Part shown: piece after piece, positions 25,122-32,768 of the stretch
Numbering within the stretch: position 1 is the stretch's first letter
How the letters are laid out: each line of letters opens with the position of its first letter
NCBI RefSeq assembly: GCF_003149045.1
Contig: NZ_QGDU01000010.1
Span: 46,056-110,055 of the forward strand
Length of the DNA: 64,000 bases
Source: Fibrobacter sp. UWR4
Lineage (GTDB): Bacteria > Fibrobacterota > Fibrobacteria > Fibrobacterales > Fibrobacteraceae
Reading direction: 5' to 3'
Made by a program: the position numbers and the translations under genes
Notes under the pieces: model-generated
What the model was told of the DNA's origin: nothing
Seen by the model: the letters and a program-made list of their open reading frames with translations, nothing else
Databases searched by the model: none

Positions 25122-25307
25122 ATGGCTATTTCTACAGCTATTCAAAAAGGAAATTACGTTTACGTTTACGACGAAAAGAATTCTCATAAATTTAGTATGC
25201 CGGGTGAATTGATGGGGTTCACTTCTTCAACAGTAACTATAAAACGTGGAAATTATGCTAACGTTTACGATGAAAAGGGTTCCCATAAGTTTTCCAAACC
25301 TATTTAA
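25122..25307 (+). CDS. 61-aa protein made of two copies of a GNY-VYDEK-SHKFS motif
   Basis: A tiny protein with two near-identical segments: residues 9-25 (KGNYVYVYDEKNSHKFS) and 42-58 (RGNYANVYDEKGSHKFS), 33 residues apart, joined by a Gly/Ser/Thr-rich turn (MGFTSSTVTI). The pattern suggests a small all-beta two-repeat fold. AAGGAG precedes the ATG. I recall similar short proteins without an assigned role. Second gene of the cassette, 37 bases after the zinc-ribbon gene. Confidence 0.75.
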   Translation: MAISTAIQKGNYVYVYDEKNSHKFSMPGELMGFTSSTVTIKRGNYANVYDEKGSHKFSKPI

Positions 25308-25317
25308 GCATTAAGTA

Positions 25318-25354
25318 AAATTCGTTATGGGTAGTGACTGCTCATAACGAATTT
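25318..25354 (+). promoter_or_regulatory. Strong hairpin between second and third genes of the cassette
   Basis: Perfect 12-bp stem AAATTCGTTATG (25318-25329) with CATAACGAATTT (25343-25354), loop 13. No T-run follows, so it may be an mRNA processing, stability or attenuation element rather than a full terminator. Confidence 0.65.
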
Positions 25355-25389
25355 CAACACTAGTCTAAAACTTTAATGAGGAATTTATA

Positions 25390-25542
25390 ATGGCTCATAC
25401 ACTTGAAGGTGACATTTTCTGGATTATCAAAAAGTTATTCAAGTTATTGTTTTTTCTAATATTGTTCCCTTTTAAGATTTTTTCTCGTAAAAAAGAGACC
25501 TCTCATTGTGAAGAAGGTGCAATTCAGGAAAACGATGATTGA
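25390..25542 (+). CDS. 50-aa single-span membrane protein
   Basis: A short gene with a GAGGAA site (25378-25383) before the ATG. The product is 50 residues: a short N-terminal region, a hydrophobic segment near residues 16-31 (LFKLLFFLILFPFKIF), then a basic patch (SRKKE) and an acidic tail ending NDD. This is typical of a small inner-membrane protein with the tail in the cytosol. Third gene of the cassette. Function unknown. Confidence 0.6.
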   Translation: MAHTLEGDIFWIIKKLFKLLFFLILFPFKIFSRKKETSHCEEGAIQENDD

Positions 25543-25589
25543 GATGTAATGTCTCGTTCATTTTTGGATACGAGGATGTTCCTTGTAGC

Positions 25590-25620
25590 CATTCTGAGCG
25601 ATGAACTGCGAAAGTTCTGG
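25590..25620. repeat. Degenerate dispersed repeat
   Basis: Reads CATTCTGAGCGATGAACTGC then GAAAGTTCTGG, an eroded form of the TCATTCTGAGCGAAGCGAAGAATC-type element seen elsewhere in the window. Confidence 0.4.
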
Positions 25621-25632
25621 TAAACGAAAAGC

Positions 25633-25655
25633 TCCCGCGAAGTTCAATCGCGGGA
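25633..25655 (+). terminator. Possible terminator of the small-protein cassette
   Basis: Stem TCCCGCGA (25633-25640) with TCGCGGGA (25648-25655), followed by ACCTCTTTG; only weakly T-rich. Confidence 0.5.
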
Positions 25656-25709
25656 ACCTCTTTGTATTGTAACTCTCTAAAAATTTTTTATCTTGTTGAT
25701 ATGTCTTCC

Positions 25710-26573
25710 ATGAAGCCTATCATTGAGTATTTGAATTACCGCCAGTACATTGTGGATTATTATGCCTTTAAGAAAAGGACCAGCGCCTTTTCGTGGCGTG
25801 AATTTGCGAAGCTTGCGGGGTTCACGAATCCGGTGTATTTAAAGCAGATTGGCGATGGCACGTACAACCTGGGCAAGAATGCCGTTGAGCGCGTTGGTGG
25901 CGCCATGGGGCTTGCCGGTTTTGAACTGACCTACTTCAAGATTTTGGTACAGTTCAACCATGCCAAGAAGGATGTGGACAAGAAGAAGGCTTTCGAGGAT
26001 CTTCAGTCTATAGCCAAGGTCCACAAGGTCAAGGTTCTTGGCGGCGATTCCTTCACTTATTTTGAATCATGGAAAAATCCGGTGCTGCGCGAGTTGGCTC
26101 CTGCCATGCCGGGGGCAAAGCCGCTGGAAATTGCCCGCGCCTGCCGTCCTGAGATTTCCGCCGCGGAAGTCAGCGACACTCTCCATTTTTTGGTAAAGAC
26201 GGGCCTCCTGTCTAAGGACAAAGAGGGCAATTACCATCAGACGCAAAAGTCTATTTCCATGGGTTCTACGGATGCGGCTCCTGTGGCCGCCCGCCTGATG
26301 CAGCGCCAGATGGGCGAGTTCGCCATGGAGGCCCTGGAATCGCTCCCGCTGTCCGAACGCAGCATGTCTGGCTTGACTCTTGGCCTCACGAAAAAGGCAT
26401 ATGAGCGAATCAATCAGGAAATCGCCGAGTTCCGCAAAAAGATTGTGGCCATCGCTACCGAAGAAGATGGCATGGAAAACGTCTATCGACTAAATTTGCA
26501 TTTGTTTCCGCTGACCCAGCTTGGGGAGGCTTTTTCGGGTTCTTTGGATGAGGAAATTGAAGGTGAAAAATAG
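25710..26573 (+). CDS. TIGR02147 family protein (second copy)
   Basis: A homologue of the protein at 3.7-4.6 kb, about 287 residues from the ATG at 25710 (an ATG at 25701 is also possible). N-terminus PIIEYLNYRQYIVDYY, helix-turn-helix-like FSWREFAKLAGFTNPVYL, C-terminus VYRLNLHLFPLTQ. The start is set by comparison with the first copy; a TTG at 25662 would add an unrelated leader. The 3' end overlaps the FISUMP lipoprotein gene by 11-26 bases, giving the same coupled TIGR02147-lipoprotein arrangement. DNA-binding regulator is inference. Confidence 0.8.
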   Translation: MKPIIEYLNYRQYIVDYYAFKKRTSAFSWREFAKLAGFTNPVYLKQIGDGTYNLGKNAVERVGGAMGLAGFELTYFKILVQFNHAKKDVDKKKAFEDLQSIAKVHKVKVLGGDSFTYFESWKNPVLRELAPAMPGAKPLEIARACRPEISAAEVSDTLHFLVKTGLLSKDKEGNYHQTQKSISMGSTDAAPVAARLMQRQMGEFAMEALESLPLSERSMSGLTLGLTKKAYERINQEIAEFRKKIVAIATEEDGMENVYRLNLHLFPLTQLGEAFSGSLDEEIEGEK

Positions 26574-28065
26574 CAAGTATTTTTTGAGTGCGTTGTGGCT
26601 GTGCGTCTTTGCGCTGTTCCTTGCGTCTTGTTCCGACGACAGTAAAACCGCAGGCGGCAGCACCGAAGATTCCGGCATCGTGGCCATTAAGGATCGTGAT
26701 GTGGCTGGCGTTGCCCAGAAGGGGCCCTTCGTAAAGGGTTCCGCCGTGACGGTCTATGAACTGGAGGGGAAGTCCCTGAATCCCACGGGCCGCATCTTCA
26801 CGACGAAGGTTTCCAGTGACAAGGGCGAGTATGCCTTCCAGAAATTGAATCTGGTTTCCCAGTACGCCGTGTTCGAGGCCCTGGGCTATTACCGCAACGA
26901 GGTGACCGGCGAAATTTCTTCCGGTACGGTTACGCTAAGCGCCCTGGTGGACTTGACCGAGACGGATTCCGTGAATATTAACGTATTGACCCACATCGAT
27001 AACGACCGCGTTCGTGAACTTGTTCAGGACGGTTCGGGATTTGCTGACGCAAGGAAAAAGTCCAAGACCGAAATCAGTTCCGCTTTCGGCATGACTCCGC
27101 CGACCGCTGGTTTTGAAAATCTGGATGTCTTTGGCAATGATGCCGGCGACGCCGAACTGCTGGCAGTTTCCATGATGCTGCAATCCGACTTGAAGTCGGG
27201 CGAACTAGGCTCAAGGTTAGCTGACGTTTCTGAAGACATTGCCCAGGACGGCGAATGGAACGATGAATCCGTCAAGGGTGAAATTGCGAACTGGGTTGCA
27301 AGCGCAAACCTGGACAGTATTTATGCCAATGTAAATTCCTGGGGCTTTGCCGAACAGCCCGTCGAAAAGAGCGATCTTTACAGCGGGTTCGTAGAAGAGA
27401 ACAAACAGTATATTTCTGAACGTCCGTCTGAAATTCTAGATAGTTCCGCGTCCGATGGCGAGGAAAGTTCCTCCTCCGAAAAGGTGGAGTCTTCGGGCTC
27501 TTCGTCAAGTGCGGATTCGCCGGCGTCCTCCAGTAGTGTCGTTGTGACTGGTGAAACCTTTGTGGACGAACGCGATGGAAATGTCTATCGCTATGTGAAA
27601 ATCGGTTACCAGGTCTGGATGGCAGAAAATCTACGTTATGTAAGCACCGGCAGCCATTGCTTTAACGATGACGAATCCGAATGCGAAAAGTTTGGCCGCC
27701 TTTATGAATACTCCGAAGGCTTGTGCCCCGCAGGTTGGCACATGCCCACTCAGGCGGAATGGACTGTTCTGTTTGATGCCGTAGGCGGTGTGGATGTTGC
27801 TGGTAAGGCGCTCCGTGCCGTAGGTGCCTGGAATGTCGAAAACTACCCGCTGACCGCCGACGATACCGATGCCTATGGATTCTCCGCTCTCCCCAGCGGC
27901 GTGTACATCTTTGGTGACCACGAAAACGCAGGCTTTTATCTCTCCAGCACATTGGTTGGCGGCGATGCTGTTTATGATGTAGGCATTGTAGGAAACGGTG
28001 ATAGTGCCTATGAATCCAACGCCCTGTTTACTACGGCAATTTCTGCACGCTGCGTGATGGATTAA
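26563..28065 (+). CDS. FISUMP lipoprotein
   Basis: About 500 residues from GTG 26563, which has GAGGA upstream (an ATG at 26548 is an alternative). Lipobox LASC with Cys23. Residues about 40-285 form an N-terminal domain beginning AGVAQKGPFVKGSAVTVYEL, a pattern seen in Fibrobacter surface proteins. A Ser-rich linker spans about 292-325. The FISUMP domain follows, about 330-500 (DERDGNVYRYVKIG, VWMAENLRY, CPAGWHMPTQAEW, ISARCVMD). Probably surface exposed. Translation is coupled to the TIGR02147 gene. The activity of FISUMP domains is unknown. Confidence 0.85.
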   Translation: MKNSKYFLSALWLCVFALFLASCSDDSKTAGGSTEDSGIVAIKDRDVAGVAQKGPFVKGSAVTVYELEGKSLNPTGRIFTTKVSSDKGEYAFQKLNLVSQYAVFEALGYYRNEVTGEISSGTVTLSALVDLTETDSVNINVLTHIDNDRVRELVQDGSGFADARKKSKTEISSAFGMTPPTAGFENLDVFGNDAGDAELLAVSMMLQSDLKSGELGSRLADVSEDIAQDGEWNDESVKGEIANWVASANLDSIYANVNSWGFAEQPVEKSDLYSGFVEENKQYISERPSEILDSSASDGEESSSSEKVESSGSSSSADSPASSSSVVVTGETFVDERDGNVYRYVKIGYQVWMAENLRYVSTGSHCFNDDESECEKFGRLYEYSEGLCPAGWHMPTQAEWTVLFDAVGGVDVAGKALRAVGAWNVENYPLTADDTDAYGFSALPSGVYIFGDHENAGFYLSSTLVGGDAVYDVGIVGNGDSAYESNALFTTAISARCVMD

Positions 28066-28077
28066 TTATTTACAAAT

Positions 28078-28111
28078 AAAAAAAAGGCCGTGCCAAGTAC
28101 GACCATTTTTT
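28078..28111. terminator. Bidirectional terminator between convergent lipoprotein genes
   Basis: A-run, imperfect stem GGCCGT with ACGACC, then T-run (ATTTTTT); it can serve both flanking genes. Confidence 0.55.
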
Positions 28112-28134
28112 GAATTCATTGAAGCCGGTTACTT

Positions 28135-29748
28135 TTAGGAGCCGCAGGTACCAAGGCGTCCTATCGTGTGTAGCGAGAACTCACTGGATTCCTGGAACTT
28201 CAAAAGAATGGCTCCTGTTTTCTTCACCGCATCGCTTGAAGTTGCAGAAGATTCCGTACCGGAGTCATACTGTTTGAATTCAGACCAAGGCATATTAATA
28301 ACAGTAAGAGAATCCGCCTTAGGCACCTCATATCCGAAGTTATGAGAACCCTCTATAGCTTCCTCCCCTCCAGCAACTAGGTCCAGCGTAAACTTGCCGG
28401 TAGAAGAATAAGCAATGCACACACCTTCCCAATCCGAAATGTCTACGCCTTCACGCATTTCACTCCAGATATTGAAGCCGATACCCGCAAAGGGTTTTTC
28501 AATAGCAGATCCTAACTCAGCAGAAATCTTGATAGCATCGTACTTTTCCATCATGAGGGAGAAAGTTGTGCAAAAGAACTGGCCTGCAAGTTCTTCAACA
28601 TCAGACGGGAACTTTATTTGAGAATTTCCACCCACATGCTCATCGGTAAATTCATACCAGTAGCCGGCAGTTTCATCGTCAGAACCCGTAATGACGTGGC
28701 CTGCATCATCCGTGGTTGCACACCACAAGTCACCACAACCTTTGACTTGAGAACTACTAGAAGAACTGGGCTCTACGGAAGAGGAGCTAACATAAACAGA
28801 GTTACAGGTACCCTTGCGGCCAACGCTTTGAATATAGTAGTCTCCAGAATTCGTAAAGTTCAATTTGACAGCCGCCACCGCCTTAACGAACGCATTCTCA
28901 TCCACATCTATACCCGGCATTCCCCAGCCAGCTTTCATCTTGAACTTGCTCCAGGGAATATCTATCACACCCTTATCAGATGCTACTGCCGTATAGACAA
29001 GGTTGCCGTAATCCGTCGAGGTTGCAGTGTTTTCGGAAGCCAACTCCACCTGGAAAGGTGCTGTAGCGGTATAGGTTAGGCAAACTCCATCCCATCCAGA
29101 GATATCTCCTCCTTCCTGATTTTCGCTTACCACATTGAAGCCAAGTCCCACATAACCATATTCATAGGCAGAGCCTATTTCAGCAGAGAACTTAATACCA
29201 CTATAGGTTTCTATCAAAGGTCCAAAGAAAATGCCATAACCATCTGCTATATAAGGAGGATAGATAATTTTGGAATCACCGTTTTCGGGAGCATTATTGT
29301 CAGTGAAATCATACCAATAGCCTGAGGTTCCCTCATTTTTGTCATAACCATCTTCGTCGTAGCCAGTATTTACACGGCCGTACGTATCCGTAAGGCCACA
29401 CCACAAATCACCACAGGCTTTCTCAAAAGCGGTAGCGCTGCTACTGTTAGGGGCATCAACTTTCCCATCAGAAGATGATTCGGGAGTTTCCGTAGAAGAA
29501 GCCCCCTTAAGAACCCATTTTTCATCCTGACAGATGTAAGTTTTATTTTCTTCCTTTACGAGAATTTCCAGACCATTGCGTTTAGTGGTGCAAACCTGAA
29601 GATCCTCAAAAGATTCAACGAAGCCTTCAAAGGAATTATCGGAAGAACCGTTATCGGGATCGGATGAGGGTGCGCTAGATGAATCTCCACAAGCCCACAT
29701 TATTGTTGAAAGGGCAACTGCAGAAACTGCAAAAGAAAACTTTTTCAT
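28135..29748 (-). CDS. Lipoprotein with two tandem beta-sandwich-like modules
   Basis: A 537-residue lipoprotein (Cys20, IMWAC). After a Ser/Asp linker and a short region, two similar modules follow, at about 111-318 and 337-537. Each starts CGDLWC, contains a GYWYDFTD or GYWYEFTD segment, SGWDGVCLTYTA or SDWEGVCIAYSS, a PWSKFK or PWSEFK strand, and ends GRKGTC or GRLGTC. They resemble carbohydrate-binding-type beta-sandwiches, but the ligand is unknown. A Ser-rich linker (near 322-334) separates the modules. A strong GGAGG site precedes the ATG. Likely surface exposed. Confidence 0.8.
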   Translation of the reverse strand: MKKFSFAVSAVALSTIMWACGDSSSAPSSDPDNGSSDNSFEGFVESFEDLQVCTTKRNGLEILVKEENKTYICQDEKWVLKGASSTETPESSSDGKVDAPNSSSATAFEKACGDLWCGLTDTYGRVNTGYDEDGYDKNEGTSGYWYDFTDNNAPENGDSKIIYPPYIADGYGIFFGPLIETYSGIKFSAEIGSAYEYGYVGLGFNVVSENQEGGDISGWDGVCLTYTATAPFQVELASENTATSTDYGNLVYTAVASDKGVIDIPWSKFKMKAGWGMPGIDVDENAFVKAVAAVKLNFTNSGDYYIQSVGRKGTCNSVYVSSSSVEPSSSSSSQVKGCGDLWCATTDDAGHVITGSDDETAGYWYEFTDEHVGGNSQIKFPSDVEELAGQFFCTTFSLMMEKYDAIKISAELGSAIEKPFAGIGFNIWSEMREGVDISDWEGVCIAYSSTGKFTLDLVAGGEEAIEGSHNFGYEVPKADSLTVINMPWSEFKQYDSGTESSATSSDAVKKTGAILLKFQESSEFSLHTIGRLGTCGS

Positions 29749-29796
29749 AATAAACCTCCAAAATAACCTAAAGCCAAATATATATTCTGAAAATTT

Positions 29797-30276
29797 TTAT
29801 GCACGCACTAAATTAGGCTGTCTAAGAGCGTAATAGCTCTCTAGAACCTGCAGGATTGACTCCTTTTCGCGGGGAGAGAATCGGCGGTGACTCATATAGA
29901 ACTGCTGGGCAGAACAGCCCCGCAGGAATTGAATCTGCTGGTAAAGCAGCTGCACGTTGTAGGAGTCGGGCTTGCCGTGACCAACCGTAGGGTAAGTGGA
30001 ATCCCCGAGAAAAGCAATGTCAGATTTCTTCTGAACGTCGGGTTCGTCGCGGTTAGCTGCGTCGCAGGAGGCAATGTTGCGGGTGTCGGGCGATTCTCGG
30101 GAAGTTACACCGCCGAGGGGCAGCATCAGGGAACCTTTGGCGTGGCTGCTGGGAATAGGTTCTATCTGAATCCGCAGGCCATCCTCAAATTGCAGGGGCG
30201 ATTCTACGATGGTCACGTCTTCGCGAATGGTTTCGTCGCAATGGCTTGTTCTTCTGCAAAGCCTTGGCTTATGCAC
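29797..30276 (-). pseudogene. C-terminal half of an MBL-fold hydrolase gene (5'-truncated)
   Basis: The frame encodes 159 residues from the first ATG. It contains PSSHAKGSLMLP (third metal-site motif with His), AFLGDSTY (Asp motif) and YMSHRRF (last His motif) of metallo-beta-lactamase-fold enzymes, in the right order. The N-terminal HxHxDH half is missing, so no active enzyme is expected. Its 5' end runs directly into the stub of the AbiE-type toxin gene, as if a deletion joined two genes. The MBL call rests on short motifs only. Confidence 0.5.
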
Positions 30277-30305
30277 TTCTGAATTTTCTCCTCAAGACTG
30301 ATCAT
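30213..30305 (-). pseudogene. 5' stub of an AbiEii-type toxin gene
   Basis: A 30-codon frame (MISLEEKIQKCISQGFAEEQ...) whose ATG overlaps the stop of the antitoxin-like gene as TGATG, the usual AbiEi-AbiEii coupling. It ends early at 30213, and the nucleotidyltransferase catalytic region is absent. The N-terminal pattern resembles what I recall of AbiEii proteins; the call is mostly from context. Confidence 0.5.
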
Positions 30306-30847
30306 CAAAAAACCTCCAACCTAATCGCATTCATAATTTTCTTTGATCCTGGAAATTTAGGAACATTGTCCTCGAGCCATTCCTCGTCAAGTTCAAAAAT
30401 TTTATTCCTGTAGTTGCCTATGATTTCTTTGTAGTAGTCAAAAGGCAACTTGTTTGAACGACGTATTAGTTCGATTAGCAGTCGCTCTTTTGTGTGGATT
30501 TTTATTGAAACTCCGTTAACCTCTTTTTCTTCGACGCCGAGCATTAGAAGATTGTCTGGAAAAAAATACTGGTGTACTCTTTGGTCTCGGATTTTTGTGA
30601 AATCGCGGTCGGTTCCTAAAGTGTAGTGTTCTGGAACGACGTCGGTTAAACCGTGATAATAAAATGCACTCTCCATGGTGAAGACTGCGCTTTTATTTTT
30701 GAAGGCTACCAGGGCTAATTCCCGCCATGTGGAAGTGTCCGAATAAATCCCGTTTTCTACTTTAAACAACTTGCCGTTACGAACCGCTTTCTCAAGAAAG
30801 TGGTTTGTGCCGTAACGGGATATGCAATCGTCATAACTGTAAAACAT
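30305..30847 (-). CDS. AbiEi-type antitoxin / transcriptional regulator
   Basis: A 180-residue protein with the N-terminal winged-helix pattern of type IV antitoxins (AbiEi): FLEKAVRNGKLFKVENGIYSD near residues 18-38, then AFKNKSAVFTMESAFYYHGL and KIHTKERLLIELIRR. Such proteins neutralise a nucleotidyltransferase toxin and repress their own operon by binding inverted repeats. Here the promoter carries a long inverted repeat and the toxin gene is only a stub, so this is probably an orphan antitoxin. Start ATG at 30847. Confidence 0.75.
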   Translation of the reverse strand: MFYSYDDCISRYGTNHFLEKAVRNGKLFKVENGIYSDTSTWRELALVAFKNKSAVFTMESAFYYHGLTDVVPEHYTLGTDRDFTKIRDQRVHQYFFPDNLLMLGVEEKEVNGVSIKIHTKERLLIELIRRSNKLPFDYYKEIIGNYRNKIFELDEEWLEDNVPKFPGSKKIMNAIRLEVF

Positions 30848-30868
30848 GAGTTTTCTTCCTGTTGGGGA

Positions 30869-30897
30869 AATATACCTGATTTTATTATTGTTGTCAA
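30869..30897 (-). promoter_or_regulatory. Promoter of the AbiEi-type gene
   Basis: Minus-strand TTGACA (30897-30892), 17-base spacer, TATATT (30874-30869), about 22 bases before the ATG. Confidence 0.8.
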
Positions 30898-30937
30898 GTA
30901 AATGTCCGCAAATTGGATTGATTGCGGATATTTACTT
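30896..30937. promoter_or_regulatory. Inverted-repeat operator at the AbiEi-type promoter
   Basis: 16-bp arms at 30896-30911 (AAGTAAATGTCCGCAA) and 30922-30937 (TTGCGGATATTTACTT), 15 of 16 complementary, spacer 10. It touches the -35 element, as expected for antitoxin autorepression. Confidence 0.75.
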
Positions 30938-30956
30938 AAATATACGACGCACAAAA

Positions 30957-30986
30957 AAAGACCCCGGCTTTCCTGCCGAGGTCTTT
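30957..30986 (-). terminator. Terminator of the etf/acyl-CoA dehydrogenase operon
   Basis: AAAGACCCCGGC (30957-30968) pairs with GCCGAGGTCTTT (30975-30986) and is followed by a T-run on the minus strand. Confidence 0.85.
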
Positions 30987-30996
30987 AAAGTTTTGC

Positions 30997-31042
30997 TGGA
31001 TCCTTCGACTTCGAGCCTTGCGGCTCTCCGCTCAGGATGACG
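30997..31042. repeat. Dispersed CGTCATCCTGAGC...GAAGGATCC element (intergenic)
   Basis: Read on the minus strand it begins CGTCATCCTGAGCGGAG and ends TCGAAGTCGAAGGATCC, the longer intergenic form of the elements found inside rhlE and the TrmB-like gene. Confidence 0.7.
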
Positions 31043-31053
31043 CCTAGACGTGA

Positions 31054-32763
31054 TTAAGCCTTGTAATCTGCGATCTGATCTGCAGTCATGCCCATGATGA
31101 AGTTGGAGTGCTTCATCACTTCTGCTTCTGCAAGGTTCAGGTAAACCTTGGCGCTCTTGCCGAACAGTTCTGCGTTTGCAGAAGCGTCGCGGATGAGGAG
31201 CTGTGCCATGACGCAGTTACCGGCCATTTCGTACAGGCGGCGGCTGCAGAGGTCCAGGAACTCGTTGTTTTCAGCGGCCTTGACGTAGTCGATGGCTGCC
31301 TTGAACTTGTCGTCCATAGCCTTTGCGCGGGCCTTGAGGCTTTCAAATTCCGGTGCAACAGCGGCTGCTTCCAGTTCGTCGAGCATGGAAGTGTAGGTGC
31401 CGGTGGTGATGTGCGGAAGAGCTGCAACGACCTGGAGCTGGGTAGTACCTTCGTAGATGGAGGTAATACGGGCGTCGCGGTAGAGGCGCTGGCAAGCGTA
31501 TTCCAGCATGTAGCCGGAACCGCCGTGAACCTGGATGCTGTCGTAGCTGTTGATGTTGGAGTATTCGGCATTCATGCCCTTGGTGAGCGGAGTGCCGGCA
31601 GATGCCAACTTGTTGTACAGCTTCAGTTCAGCCTTTTCTTCGTCGGTGAGCTTGCGGGTGCGTTCGATATCTTCAAGAGACTTGTAGATGTCAACGTAGC
31701 GAGCTGTCTGGTAAAGGAGGGCGCGGCCAGCGTCCAGACGAGCCTTCATGTTGGAAAGCATTTCGTAGACGCCGGGGAAGTTGATGATAGCCTGGTTGAA
31801 CTGCTTACGATCCTTTGCGTAGGCGAGAGCTTCGTCGTAGGAAGCCTGGCTGATACCCACTGCCTGTGCAGCGATACCGAGACGAGCGCCGTTCATGAGG
31901 GCCATCACGTACTTGATGAGACCGAACTTGCGGCGGCCGCAGAGTTCTGCCTTAGCGTTCTTGTAAACCAGTTCGCAGGTCGGAGAACCGTGGATACCCA
32001 TCTTGTTTTCGATACGACGAACATCGACGCCACCGTCGCGCTTGTCGTAGATGAACATGGAAAGGCCGCGGCCATCCTTGGTGCCTTCTTCGGAACGGGC
32101 GAGAACCAGGTGAATATCGGAGTCGCCGTTGGTGATGAAGCGCTTCACGCCGTTCAGGTACCAGCACTTGTCTGCTTCGCTGTAGGTTGCCTTCAGCATA
32201 ACGCGCTGCAGGTCGGAACCGGCATCGGGTTCGGTCAAGTCCATGGACATGGTTTCGCCTGCGCAGATGCGGGGCACGAAACGGGAACGCTGATCTTCAT
32301 CGCCGAATTCGTACAAAGTTTCGATACAGTCCTGAAGGGACCAGATGTTTTCGAAACCTGCGTCGCCGGCAGCGATCATTTCGTTAATGGCGGTGTAAGC
32401 AGTTACGGGGAAGTTCAGGCCACCGAAACGACGGGGCATGGTAACGCCGCAAAGACCAGCCTTCACGGTTGCTTCCAGGTTTTCGTAAGTCTTGCTTGCG
32501 TAGCGGACGCGGCCGTTTTCGCAATGAGGACCTTCTGCATCAACTGCTTCTGCGTTGGGAGCGATCACGTTGGAAACGATGTCGCCAGCCAGTTCGCAAA
32601 CCTTGTTGTAGTTGTCGATTGCGTCGGCGTAGTCGGCCGGAGCGTAATCGGACTTTTCTTCATTAGCAAAGCCATTTTCCCTGAGTTCCACAATGCGGTT
32701 CATCAAGGGGCTGCTTTCGAGATTGAACTTAATCTCTGGATGATCTGTATAGAAATTTGCCAT
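31054..32763 (-). CDS. Acyl-CoA dehydrogenase
   Basis: A flavin-dependent acyl-CoA dehydrogenase, 569 aa, longer than the classic 380-residue enzymes because of a C-terminal helical extension after about residue 465. Motifs: MSMDLTEPDAGSDLQ and WYLNGVKRFITNGD (FAD/substrate region), and RITSIYEGTTQLQ, whose Glu is the likely catalytic base. Third gene after etfB and etfA, so it passes electrons to that flavoprotein. Substrate chain length cannot be told from sequence by eye. A 560-residue antisense frame is a shadow. Confidence 0.92.
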   Translation of the reverse strand: MANFYTDHPEIKFNLESSPLMNRIVELRENGFANEEKSDYAPADYADAIDNYNKVCELAGDIVSNVIAPNAEAVDAEGPHCENGRVRYASKTYENLEATVKAGLCGVTMPRRFGGLNFPVTAYTAINEMIAAGDAGFENIWSLQDCIETLYEFGDEDQRSRFVPRICAGETMSMDLTEPDAGSDLQRVMLKATYSEADKCWYLNGVKRFITNGDSDIHLVLARSEEGTKDGRGLSMFIYDKRDGGVDVRRIENKMGIHGSPTCELVYKNAKAELCGRRKFGLIKYVMALMNGARLGIAAQAVGISQASYDEALAYAKDRKQFNQAIINFPGVYEMLSNMKARLDAGRALLYQTARYVDIYKSLEDIERTRKLTDEEKAELKLYNKLASAGTPLTKGMNAEYSNINSYDSIQVHGGSGYMLEYACQRLYRDARITSIYEGTTQLQVVAALPHITTGTYTSMLDELEAAAVAPEFESLKARAKAMDDKFKAAIDYVKAAENNEFLDLCSRRLYEMAGNCVMAQLLIRDASANAELFGKSAKVYLNLAEAEVMKHSNFIMGMTADQIADYKA

Positions 32764-32768
32764 AGCGC

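Noticed and set aside
25548..25625. 25-codon frame after the small-protein cassette
   Set aside because: No ribosome site, and it runs through a degenerate repeat element.
29887..30282. 131-residue plus-strand frame
   Set aside because: Antisense of the MBL-fold fragment, which carries ordered family motifs on the minus strand.
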